Shown here: piece by piece, positions 17,689 to 24,448 of the stretch
Layout of the letters: each line of letters opens with the position of its first letter
Numbering within the stretch: position 1 is the first letter of the stretch
Origin: Mucilaginibacter flavidus
GTDB taxonomy: Bacteria > Bacteroidota > Bacteroidia > Sphingobacteriales > Sphingobacteriaceae
DNA length: 64,000 nt
Assembly: GCF_024055575.1 (NCBI RefSeq)
Contig: NZ_JAMXOE010000013.1
Location: 62,001 to 126,000 of the forward strand
Reading direction: 5' to 3'
Made by a program: the position numbers and the translations under genes
The notes under the pieces: generated by a model
What the model saw: the letters and a program-made list of their open reading frames with translations, nothing else
Told to the model about the DNA's origin: nothing
Databases searched by the model: none

Positions 17689-18123
17689 TTGTCGGATTTT
17701 TTTTCAAATCACGACCGCCCCCCTCAAAATCAATAAAATAAACCGATAGGCCAGATTAACTCCCTGAGTTAAATCAACAGGTCCTATCAGTTAATCAAAT
17801 CCGCCTGTTTTTTCCAATGAAAGCGAAAAGCAGTTAAAATCAACTAGTAATTAGTTTAAATTTCAATAACCATTCTTACGTAATTTGCCGCGGAATAGAT
17901 ATACTTATAGCGCTTTTTTTACTGCAGGAATGAATAATAATAGCGATCAAATATCGGCAAAATACAACACATAACTATTTAAATTATCGTAATGAATTAA
18001 ATGGGCGAAATTTCCGGTGTGCTGCAAATTAAATCCCCCGTTTAGGGTTAGCGTCTTTTTGGTCCAATACTTTAACTTTAAGCTATTGATTTAAAGCGCG
18101 TTGGAAAAGCAATCCTTTGTCCA
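17689..18123. other. divergent control region of the GNAT operon and DoxX gene
   Basis: 435 bases without a supported gene. TAACTC-CCT-GAGTTA at 17757-17771 is a perfect 6-3-6 inverted repeat, nearly extended by flanking GAT/ATC; it sits about 70 bases upstream of the GNAT start and could be its operator. AACAGG and CCTGTT at about 17775-17812 form a looser hairpin. CTTTAA and TTTAAAG near 18073-18093 flank the DoxX promoter area. Confidence 0.4.
17757..17771. promoter_or_regulatory. inverted repeat, candidate operator of the GNAT/methyltransferase/kinase operon
   Basis: TAACTCCCTGAGTTA, a perfect inverted repeat with a 3-base centre, about 70 bases upstream of the GNAT gene start. The size and symmetry fit a dimeric regulator. 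The second half-site TCAGTTAATC lies at about 17788-17797. Confidence 0.35.
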
Positions 18124-18579
18124 ATGACTATTATGAGTGATGTATACCGTAACAAGCCGGTTGTTAAAACCAATACGTTTTGGGATGTTATCCTGCTCAT
18201 TCTTCGTGTTTGGTTCGGGTACGTAATGATGAAAAACGGAAAGGTTTTTTTTGAGTTGTTTGCATCAAATGGCGACCGCCAATTTTTTGAGAGCCTGTTT
18301 GTTGGTAACAACATGCGTTTCCCGCTTCCGTTAATAATAGCTTTCGAAGCAAAAGGAGCCGAGTTTTTTGGTGGGTTATTCGTTTTTTTAGGCCTGTTTA
18401 CCCGTTTCGGCGCTGGGCTGGTTGCCCTTACTATACTGATCATAACGCTAACAGCCAATGTGGAAGGAAACAAGACCTTTGATGGCACAATTGCGGTGTC
18501 GTTTTGTTTATTTGCTATTGTATTTATGTATTGGGGCGGTGGCAAGTACACGATAGATTCGCTGTTTAAGAACACGTAA
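18124..18579 (+). CDS. DoxX-family membrane protein
   Basis: A 151-residue protein with four hydrophobic helices and the DoxX features: NTFWDVILLILRVWFGYVMM at the start, a loop with NGKVFFELF, GAEFFGGLFVFLGLFTRFGA in the middle and AVSFCLFAIVFMYWGGGKYT near the end. DoxX-like proteins are small inner-membrane proteins associated with respiratory or redox stress functions, but most have no defined activity. Start at 18124; an in-frame ATG three codons later is equally possible. Transcribed away from the GNAT operon. Confidence 0.8.
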   Translation: MTIMSDVYRNKPVVKTNTFWDVILLILRVWFGYVMMKNGKVFFELFASNGDRQFFESLFVGNNMRFPLPLIIAFEAKGAEFFGGLFVFLGLFTRFGAGLVALTILIITLTANVEGNKTFDGTIAVSFCLFAIVFMYWGGGKYTIDSLFKNT

Positions 18580-18684
18580 TTACCATTAGGTATGGCCAGA
18601 ATACGCCTTAAATTTTTTTCCGGATACTCGGTTTACCTATAAATGTAATAGCAATGTAAATAATACCTATTAAATCTATATACT

Positions 18685-18714
18685 TTGTAGTATTTAAAAT
18701 TGTTTCTATATTTG
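18685..18714 (+). promoter_or_regulatory. strong Bacteroidota-type promoter of the tRNA-like RNA
   Basis: TTTG ending at 18687, then exactly 19 bases, then TATATTTG at 18707-18714: a full match to the Bacteroidota sigma-A consensus (TTG-N19-TAnnTTTG). Transcription would begin near 18720, 20 bases before the tRNA-like body. It is the best promoter match in the window. Confidence 0.7.
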
Positions 18715-18739
18715 CCAGTGTAATGACTGACCATTACAG

Positions 18740-18826
18740 CACAGGGGGCCGGTTGCCGGGGAAACATCTTTTAATTGCAATTGAGATGGTTACCCGGAGA
18801 TGGTTCGAATCCATCCCCTGTAACCA
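18740..18826 (+). ncRNA. free-standing tRNA-like RNA without a canonical anticodon arm
   Basis: The 3' part has a perfect T arm, GATGG-TTCGAAT-CCATC (18799-18815), followed by CCCTGTA, A and CCA (18816-18826). The 5' end CACAGGG (18740-18746) pairs with CCCTGTA except for a terminal C-A mismatch, as in initiator tRNA. Between them, instead of D and anticodon arms, is one long hairpin: CCGGG/CCCGG (18756-18760 with 18793-18797) and CATCT/AGATG (18765-18769 with 18784-18788) around a 14-base loop. A consensus promoter precedes it and a terminator follows. No decoding triplet can be placed. It could be a tRNA relic, a tRNA-like regulatory RNA, or something unlisted; the genuine tRNA-Gln in this window encodes no CCA, so CCA may be coincidence. 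Confidence 0.5.
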
Positions 18827-18860
18827 CTCTTCATAATTTAGGTTTATAATTGGTTAGAAT

Positions 18861-18893
18861 GAGCTCCCGCCCTCCGGGGGCTCTTCTTTTTTT
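18861..18893. terminator. intrinsic terminator of the tRNA-like RNA
   Basis: GAGCTCCC pairs with GGGGCTC (18861-18883), followed by CTTCTTTTTTT on the plus strand. It lies between the RNA and the convergent regulator gene and may serve both directions. Confidence 0.7.
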
Positions 18894-19911
18894 AATTAAG
18901 CATCCCGCTGTTACTATAAATATCAACACCTATGTATTCGGGAATGTCGCGGCTGTATTTTTTACGGTAGTCCTGCGGGGTTAGGCCGGTTATCTTTTTA
19001 AATACCTCACGGAAGGTTTTAATATCGTTATAGCCGGCATCGTACATCAAAATATTAATATTCTGCGCACCTTTTTCGAGGGCTTTTTTGGCAGCCTCTA
19101 TTTTTACACGCTGCAGGTATTCAAAAGGGGTGTTTTGGGTCGCTTTTTTAAACCTGCGGATAAAATTACGCTTGCTCATGTTGGTATGATCTGCAATTTC
19201 ATCAATGTTAAGCTGTTGCTGGTGGTTTTGTTCGATGTAATGCTGAGCCTTCAATATATCAGCATCGTTATGCTGGTGCTGGCCTTTAAATACCGCAAAG
19301 TGCGATTGGCTCGTCCTGTCCATATCCAGGCTGAACATCTTGCTGGCCCAAACACCGATATCGCGCCCCAGAAATTTATCCAGCAGGTACAATACCAGGT
19401 TTAACGACGAAAATGCGCCGCCGCTGGTATAAATACCCCTGTCGTCTGTTATCACCATGTCCGACAGGAAATTCACTTCAGGATAGCGGCTGGTAATATC
19501 ATCCTTATCAAACCAGTGCGATGTGCATGAGCGGCCATTAAGCAAGCCCGCTTCAGCCAAAAAGTAGCTGCCTGAACATAAGCTTGCCACTTCTGCTCCT
19601 TTTTTGTTCATGCTGCTTACCCAATCGATAAGTTTTTGATGCTTTTGCGGAGTTGTTCCCCTGTCACCATAAAATGCCGGAACGATGATAAGACCTGGCT
19701 GGGCTACACTCTTAAAATCGCTGTACCCGATATAGGGCTCGGGATTACGCATGAAATTATTTTCCGGGGTTTCGCCTACCAGGTTAACTCTAAAAGGCAA
19801 CGCCTTGCCTGTTTCTTTAAACAGGCGGTTGGTATGGATAAACATATCCATGGCTCCCGACACTGTCGACAGCACGGCATCTTCATGAATTAAAATCGCA
19901 ACTTCTTTCAT
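18892..19911 (-). CDS. GlxA-type transcriptional regulator (DJ-1/PfpI domain plus AraC HTH)
   Basis: A 339-residue regulator. The N-terminal part (about 1-180) is a DJ-1/PfpI-like amidotransferase fold: VAILIHEDAVLSTVSGAMDMF at the start, LIIVPAFYG, and the nucleophile-elbow-like VASLCSGSYFLAEAGLLNG. The C-terminal part (about 225-330) is an AraC pair of helix-turn-helix motifs, LNIDEIADHTNMSKRNFIRR and NINILMYDAGYNDIKTFREVF. Such proteins sense small metabolites and often control detoxification or amino-compound genes. It is convergent with the RNA gene and has no obvious target beside it. The divergent or adjacent gene set gives no clear ligand. Confidence 0.9.
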   Translation of the reverse strand: MKEVAILIHEDAVLSTVSGAMDMFIHTNRLFKETGKALPFRVNLVGETPENNFMRNPEPYIGYSDFKSVAQPGLIIVPAFYGDRGTTPQKHQKLIDWVSSMNKKGAEVASLCSGSYFLAEAGLLNGRSCTSHWFDKDDITSRYPEVNFLSDMVITDDRGIYTSGGAFSSLNLVLYLLDKFLGRDIGVWASKMFSLDMDRTSQSHFAVFKGQHQHNDADILKAQHYIEQNHQQQLNIDEIADHTNMSKRNFIRRFKKATQNTPFEYLQRVKIEAAKKALEKGAQNINILMYDAGYNDIKTFREVFKKITGLTPQDYRKKYSRDIPEYIGVDIYSNSGMLN

Positions 19912-20037
19912 AGGTTATTGTGGTATAATTCAAATATAACAATTCATTTGGCACAAAAACAACCATTAGGGGCAAATTATACACGATTGATTTGACAACT
20001 TTTTAAAAGTTGTCAAATCAAAAGGCATCGGGTCAAA

Positions 20038-20967
20038 CTAAGCTAGAGCATTTTTAGCGTACTCGCGGCATTTAATAACCTCCTTAACCGCGTCCGAGCC
20101 GGCAGGGATGTTATATTCCAACTCGATAGTAGCCGGGAATTTATATTTTTTCTTTTTCATCAACGCTAATACTTCCTTGATCGGTGTATCGCCCTGGCCC
20201 CATGGCGCGTTCGGCCCGTTTTTAAATTTGCGGTCTTTGATGTGCATGCTCACAATCCTGTCGCTATTTTTCAGAATAAAGTCTACAGGGCTGCTGCTGG
20301 TGCCCGCAACATAGTGCCCGATATCAAGGTTAATGGCATTGTAGTCCGATTGACGCAGTGCCGTGTCCCATAACGTTGGAGTAGCCTGTGTATGGGCATG
20401 ATAGCCGACATATATTTTATGCTCGGTGGCTTTGTCGCCCAGGCGCTGGGTTAATTCATCATCTTCGGGCAATTCTACAGTAACATGGGTACAGCCAAGG
20501 GCGCCGGCTGCGTTAAATGCGTAGTTAATTTCGGCATCTGTGTTTTTTGAGCCAAGTGCGTTGGGTTTCCAGGCGTATATCTTAATGCCTGCATCGTTGT
20601 ACATTTTGCGTATCTCTGCAAACTTATCCATTGGTGCATTCATGCGCCAGTCGGCCATTTTAGCGGCAAAATCAGTGCTGCCACTTGTATACTTTGGTGC
20701 GCCGGCATAGGCTTCGGCTGCATCGCCCATCAGCTCAATGGCGTTAATATTGCAATCTTTGCAGTACTGCAACAACTGCTCAACACTGCCCGGCATACTG
20801 CGGAAGGAATAGGTAATAACGCCGATTTGCACGCCGTTTATCAGTGAATTTGGTTTGTCGGCAAAAATTGAGTTGGCGAACGATGTTTTTGAGGCGAGGG
20901 CCATCCCTGCCGCCGCGAGCATACCGGTGCCGATAAACCGGCGCCGCGAAAAGTTTTCTGTTTTCAT
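20038..20967 (-). CDS. Tat-exported sugar phosphate isomerase/epimerase-like TIM barrel
   Basis: A 309-residue protein of the AP-endonuclease-2/xylose-isomerase-like superfamily. Residues 1-31 are a twin-arginine signal (SRRRFIGTGMLAAAGMALAS), so it acts in the periplasm as many Bacteroidota sugar-modifying members do. Barrel signatures: GVITYSFRSMPGSVEQLLQY, CNINAIELMGD, NLDIGHYVAG, VSMHIKDRK with metal-binding H and D, and PATIELEYNIPAG near the end. The substrate is unknown; periplasmic relatives act on keto- or polyol sugars. Divergent from the GbsR-type regulator across a region with a perfect inverted repeat (21034-21060). Confidence 0.88.
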   Translation of the reverse strand: MKTENFSRRRFIGTGMLAAAGMALASKTSFANSIFADKPNSLINGVQIGVITYSFRSMPGSVEQLLQYCKDCNINAIELMGDAAEAYAGAPKYTSGSTDFAAKMADWRMNAPMDKFAEIRKMYNDAGIKIYAWKPNALGSKNTDAEINYAFNAAGALGCTHVTVELPEDDELTQRLGDKATEHKIYVGYHAHTQATPTLWDTALRQSDYNAINLDIGHYVAGTSSSPVDFILKNSDRIVSMHIKDRKFKNGPNAPWGQGDTPIKEVLALMKKKKYKFPATIELEYNIPAGSDAVKEVIKCREYAKNALA

Positions 20968-21033
20968 AACGGGTTATAATAGTTAATGAATTATTGGTTT
21001 GGTTTTATTTGGTGATCAAATTTAGTTTATTTA

Positions 21034-21060
21034 TTACCAAAGCCCAAGGTGGTTTGGTAA
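21034..21060. promoter_or_regulatory. 8-11-8 inverted repeat upstream of the Tat TIM-barrel gene
   Basis: TTACCAAA (21034-21041) and TTTGGTAA (21053-21060) are perfect complements separated by 11 bases, 67 bases upstream of the TIM-barrel start and 112 upstream of the regulator start. This looks like a dimeric repressor site; the regulator is unidentified. Confidence 0.4.
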
Positions 21061-21126
21061 CGATTTTATTAGATGTTGACGATATATCAGCGGCAAGCGT
21101 GACAGAATTACTAAATTTAAAATAAA

Positions 21127-21146
21127 CTTTCATTATATTTTGAAAG
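21127..21146. promoter_or_regulatory. candidate GbsR-family operator 1
   Basis: CTTTCA-N8-TGAAAG, a perfect inverted repeat, followed by TTCGATAATATATATACC. The same arrangement, TTTCA-N8-TGAAA then ATTCGAAATAATATAACC, recurs at 21699-21716 before the next gene. Conservation of arms, spacing and downstream bases suggests a shared regulator, most simply the GbsR-type protein encoded between them. Confidence 0.5.
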
Positions 21147-21171
21147 TTCGATAATATATATACCTTTGTGT

Positions 21172-21678
21172 ATGGAATTAACCGAGGCAAGGCAGAAATT
21201 TATAGAGGCGTGGGGCAAGTTAGGTTCTGAATGGGGCATCAACCGCACTATGGCCCAGGTGCATGCCCTGCTGCTGATTAGCCCGGAAGCTTTAACTACA
21301 GAGGAGATCATGGAATCGCTCAGTATATCGCGCGGCAATGCAAACATGACCTTGCGCGACCTGATAAACTGGGGCCTGGTTGAAAAACAGCACAAGCCCG
21401 GCGAGCGTAAAGAATACTTTTTTGCCGATAAAGACGTGTGGAACATTGCCCGGCAGGTGGCCAAAGAACGCCGCAAACGCGAGCTTGACCCGGTAATTAA
21501 AATTTTGGACGAACTTTCGAAAGTACAAGGAGATGCTAAAGACCCCGCTTTTAAAACCTTTAATAAATCGGTTACCGATATAAATAAACTGGCCAAAAAC
21601 GTCGACAAAACCCTTGAGACTATGATTAAGGCAGATGAAAACTGGTTTTGGAGTTCGGTTTTAAAAATCTTTAAGTAG
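21172..21678 (+). CDS. GbsR/MarR-family transcriptional regulator
   Basis: A 168-residue winged-helix regulator. AQVHALLLISPEALTTEEIMESLSISRGNANMTL is the HTH (about 30-63; RGNANMTLRDL is the recognition-helix motif of the GbsR group), followed by a wing VEKQHKPGERKEYFFAD and a helical dimerisation tail. Related proteins in Gram-positives sense choline or betaine; Bacteroidota ones are mostly uncharacterised. ATG at 21172 is preferred to a TTG two codons earlier. The inverted repeat at 21127-21146 sits in its promoter, and a near copy precedes the next gene, so autoregulation and control of the downstream pair are likely. Confidence 0.85.
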   Translation: MELTEARQKFIEAWGKLGSEWGINRTMAQVHALLLISPEALTTEEIMESLSISRGNANMTLRDLINWGLVEKQHKPGERKEYFFADKDVWNIARQVAKERRKRELDPVIKILDELSKVQGDAKDPAFKTFNKSVTDINKLAKNVDKTLETMIKADENWFWSSVLKIFK

Positions 21679-21698
21679 ATTTTTTTTATGATGATATA

Positions 21699-21716
21699 TT
21701 TCAAAAATTACTGAAA
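21699..21716. promoter_or_regulatory. candidate GbsR-family operator 2
   Basis: TTTCA-N8-TGAAA followed by ATTCGAAATAATATAACC, about 27 bases before the start of the SRPBCC-domain gene. It matches the site at 21127-21146 in arms, spacing and trailing sequence. Confidence 0.5.
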
Positions 21717-21742
21717 ATTCGAAATAATATAACCTAGATATA

Positions 21743-22681
21743 ATGAACGAAGTTTTTACCCCCAAACGGCTGGGTTTTTTGGTGCCTCATGTATTTGCCA
21801 TGGCTGTCATCGGCTTGACCAAATATACCTGGGTTGAAAGTGGCGTGCTCGTATTCTCCGAATTTATCATTGTTCCGGTGGTGATGGGGATAATAAGCGC
21901 CTGGTTTTGGCGGAATTTAGCGTTGCCGGGGCGGAAGCTATCATTGTTTGTCATCTATAATACTTTTATTGCCGCCTTCGCCAGTGCGGTATTTTTGGGC
22001 GAAGGTTCTATTTGCCTGCTTATTGTTTCGCCGCTTATTTTTGGCTTTATGGTAATGGGCGCTTTTATTGGCGCCAGTATGTTCAAGCGTAACAATCAAA
22101 AACTAAACGTAAGCATTATTGCGGCGTTACTATTTATTTTTGTCGCCGACTCGCTATCAACTCACCATTACGAAAATATGGTATCTGATACCATCACCGT
22201 AAATGCCCCGCCCGACAAGGTTTGGAAAAACGTAGTAGCTTTTAAAAGGATTAAGCAACCAAATAAATACTGGTTGTTCCGCATTGGGATGCCGAGCCCT
22301 GTGGAGTCGACCGTTACGGGATATTATGAGGGTGCCGGCCGCAAATGCATTTTTAGCAACGGTTACATTTTTGATGAAAGAATAGCGACCTATCAGCCAG
22401 GCGTTAATCTTACGTTTGATGTTACCCACCAGCCCCGGGACCCGGAGATAATGAACCACATAGACATTTTACGCGGCCAGTTTTTATTGAAAGACAATCA
22501 TGACGGCACTACCACGCTTACCGGTAACAGTTGGTACAGGCTATACGTTTTCCCGGTTTGGTATTACGATATTTGGGCCGAAAGTATTACCCGCAACGTG
22601 CATTTAAGAGTAATGGAGCATATTAAGGAGTTGAGCGAGATGGGAGCCAATAGTCTTGAGTCGAAAGTCTTAAGTCGCTGA
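21743..22681 (+). CDS. membrane protein with C-terminal SRPBCC (START-like) domain
   Basis: A 312-residue protein. Residues 1-140 contain four hydrophobic helices (AMAVIGLTKYTWVESGVLVF, FIIVPVVMGIISAWFW, and others). Residues about 145-300 form a polyketide-cyclase/START-like domain: MVSDTITVNAPPDKVWKNVV, then FLLKDNHDGTTTLTGNSWYR. Such domains bind hydrophobic ligands. It follows the GbsR-type regulator by 64 bases and shares its candidate operator. The last residues (SLESKVLSR) are encoded by the left arm of an intergenic word-repeat hairpin (22652-22677), so the tail is repeat-derived. Function unknown. Confidence 0.75.
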   Translation: MNEVFTPKRLGFLVPHVFAMAVIGLTKYTWVESGVLVFSEFIIVPVVMGIISAWFWRNLALPGRKLSLFVIYNTFIAAFASAVFLGEGSICLLIVSPLIFGFMVMGAFIGASMFKRNNQKLNVSIIAALLFIFVADSLSTHHYENMVSDTITVNAPPDKVWKNVVAFKRIKQPNKYWLFRIGMPSPVESTVTGYYEGAGRKCIFSNGYIFDERIATYQPGVNLTFDVTHQPRDPEIMNHIDILRGQFLLKDNHDGTTTLTGNSWYRLYVFPVWYYDIWAESITRNVHLRVMEHIKELSEMGANSLESKVLSR

Positions 22682-22735
22682 TATTAATTAAATTGTGTTT
22701 TTGACTCGGGACTTCAGACTTTCGACTCAGAACTT
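22652..22735. repeat. word-repeat hairpin overlapping a gene end
   Basis: Left arm 22652-22677 (AGTCTTGAGTCGAAAGTCTT...) and right arm 22703-22735 are reverse complements with about four mismatches over 26 bases. Each arm repeats the word AGTCTTGAGTC/AGTCGAA. The left arm lies inside the preceding coding region and the right arm ends just before the next start codon. Confidence 0.8.
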
Positions 22736-22741
22736 AAAATC

Positions 22742-23164
22742 ATGTTTAACTTTTTTGTAAAATATTTCGGCATTTTAAAGGTGGTGCCATTTGCGGCGCA
22801 GCTGTTTGACACGCAACTGAGATTTTGGGAACTGCTAACCCTTTCGCCGGTGCCAAAGTATATTGATGATATTGAGGGCGAGGTACTAAGATGGCCGGGC
22901 GTTGATAAAAGCGTACACAAATACGGCGGGCTGCAATTTAATTTTAACGGGCGGGAATTGGGGCACATCCACAGTAACGGCCTGCTTGATATGCGGTTTA
23001 GCCGCACAACAAAAGAACAATTATTGACCGAAGGCCGGGCAACAGAACACCATATTTTTAAAAAATCAGGATGGATTAGCTTTTATATCCGCGATTATAG
23101 CGACGCTCTTTATGCCCTTGAATTGCTTGAAAGAGCGTTTTTACAAAACAGTGGCAGGGGCTAG
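22742..23164 (+). CDS. DUF5519 (luciferase-like domain) protein
   Basis: A 140-residue cytosolic protein. The pattern WPGVDKSVHKYGGLQFNFNGRELGHIHSNGLLDM followed by ISFYIRDYSDALYALELLERA is that of the small DUF5519 group, annotated as luciferase-like although no light reaction is known for it. It follows the membrane SRPBCC gene with only the word-repeat hairpin between, and probably shares its transcript. ATG at 22742 immediately follows the hairpin. Confidence 0.75.
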   Translation: MFNFFVKYFGILKVVPFAAQLFDTQLRFWELLTLSPVPKYIDDIEGEVLRWPGVDKSVHKYGGLQFNFNGRELGHIHSNGLLDMRFSRTTKEQLLTEGRATEHHIFKKSGWISFYIRDYSDALYALELLERAFLQNSGRG

Positions 23165-23186
23165 CCTTATAAACGCATAGAATTTG

Positions 23187-23194
23187 TATATTTG
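23187..23194 (+). promoter_or_regulatory. -7 element of tRNA-Gln
   Basis: TATATTTG matches the TAnnTTTG consensus 36 bases upstream of the tRNA. No TTG is seen at the -33 position, so the match is partial. Confidence 0.45.
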
Positions 23195-23230
23195 CAGCCG
23201 GAGAGAACCAGGCCTCCGCGTTATTTAAAT

Positions 23231-23301
23231 TCCCTTATGGTGTAATGGTAGCACTTCTGATTCTGGTTCAGCCTGTCGAGGTTCGAGTCCTTGTAAGGGA
23301 A
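23231..23301 (+). tRNA. tRNA-Gln(CUG)
   Basis: Full cloverleaf by eye: acceptor TCCCTTA/TAAGGGA (seven pairs), D stem GTGT/GCAC, anticodon loop TTCTGGT with anticodon CTG at 23263-23265, T arm CGAGG-TTCGAGT-CCTTG, discriminator A at 23301. CCA is not encoded. It reads CAG. Anticodon base 34 is C, so it is not a substrate for the selenouridine synthase encoded next to it. Confidence 0.92.
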
Positions 23302-23313
23302 CATTAAACCTTC

Positions 23314-23340
23314 AAAGCCATCCCGGGTAAGGATGGCTTT
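23314..23340 (+). terminator. terminator after tRNA-Gln
   Basis: AAAGCCATCC pairs perfectly with GGATGGCTTT across a 7-base loop, followed by ATTAGTTTT. It separates the tRNA from the downstream mnmH gene. Confidence 0.8.
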
Positions 23341-23398
23341 ATTAGTTTTAGCACATTCAACAGGGTAACCAAAATCTCCCGTATCTTTATCCAATCAA

Positions 23399-24448
23399 AT
23401 GACCCGTCAAATCAGCATCTCCGAATTCCTGCAGTTAAGCACGCCTGTGGCCTTAATTGACGTGCGCACACCTGCCGAATTTGAAAAGGGCCATATTCCT
23501 GGCGCTTTTAATGTACCGTTGTTTAGCAACGAGGAGCGGGTTAAAGTCGGCACAACCTACAAGCAGGTTGGTCGTGAAGAAGCCATTTTACTTGGATTTG
23601 ATTTAACTGGCGGCAAATGGTCGGGGTTTATAAAGCGCGCTCTGGAAATTGCTCCCGACAAAAAAATAGCCGTGCACTGCTGGCGCGGTGGTATGCGCAG
23701 CGGGGCAATGGCCTGGGCGCTCGATTTGTATGGCTTCGAGGTATTGGTCATCAAAGGTGGTTACAAAAGCTACCGCCGCTGGGCGCACCAGCAATTCGAC
23801 AGGCAATACCCACTTTGTATTTTAGGCGGGATGACTGGTTCGGGGAAAACCAAAATATTGCATAAGCTCAGCATTGCCGGAGAACAGGTGATCGACCTGG
23901 AAGATTTAGCCCAACACCAGGGATCATCTTATGGTACCATGAATAAGCTGGTGCAGCCAACCCAGGAACAATTTGAAAATAACTTTGCTTTTCTGCTAAA
24001 AGATATGGACGCTGCGCATCGTGTTTGGGTAGAGGACGAGAGTATCACCATCGGCAAATGTGCCGTACCTCCACCTTTTTGGCGCCAGATGCGTAATGCA
24101 GTTTTGATTGATTTAAAGATAGGGGTTGAACAGCGTACCGCGATGCTGGTTGATGAATACGGGAAACTCGACAAAGATTTTTTAATTGAATGTACCCAAC
24201 GCATCCACAAACGCCTCGGCCCCGAACAAACCAAACACGCCATAGCCGCCATAAATGAAAACCGCATGGCCGATTTTATCCGGTTTGTATTGGTATACTA
24301 CGATAAAACATACCGTGGCGGCCTGCTTAAGCGCAATGCGGAACAGGTGTTTCCGGTGGAACTTGAAAGTACGGATGCCGACAAAAATTCAAAGATATTA
24401 TTGAAATTTATACGCCAGGTTAATCAACCGGGAGTCACTCAACATTAA
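23399..24448 (+). CDS. mnmH: tRNA 2-selenouridine synthase
   Basis: Converts 2-thiouridine at tRNA position 34 (Lys, Glu, Gln-UUG) to 2-selenouridine through an S-geranyl intermediate, using selenophosphate. 349 residues: rhodanese domain about 1-130 with catalytic C94 in AVHCWRGGMRSGAMAW, then a P-loop domain with Walker A GGMTGSGKT at 143-151 and LEDLAQHQGSSYG. Length and order match E. coli SelU/YbbB. Its TAA stop overlaps the selD ATG by one base, the classic arrangement for this pair, so selenium use here is for tRNA modification at least. Confidence 0.96.
   Translation: MTRQISISEFLQLSTPVALIDVRTPAEFEKGHIPGAFNVPLFSNEERVKVGTTYKQVGREEAILLGFDLTGGKWSGFIKRALEIAPDKKIAVHCWRGGMRSGAMAWALDLYGFEVLVIKGGYKSYRRWAHQQFDRQYPLCILGGMTGSGKTKILHKLSIAGEQVIDLEDLAQHQGSSYGTMNKLVQPTQEQFENNFAFLLKDMDAAHRVWVEDESITIGKCAVPPPFWRQMRNAVLIDLKIGVEQRTAMLVDEYGKLDKDFLIECTQRIHKRLGPEQTKHAIAAINENRMADFIRFVLVYYDKTYRGGLLKRNAEQVFPVELESTDADKNSKILLKFIRQVNQPGVTQH

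Noticed and set aside
18720..18830. Possible selenocysteine tRNA, since selD is nearby
   Set aside because: No TCA anticodon loop can be placed, the variable arm and eight-pair acceptor are missing, and selD is coupled to mnmH, which explains it without selC.
18720..18830. Possible tmRNA or SRP RNA
   Set aside because: No tag reading frame or tmRNA 5' motif, and no SRP GGAAG loop; only the acceptor/T-arm part is tRNA-like.
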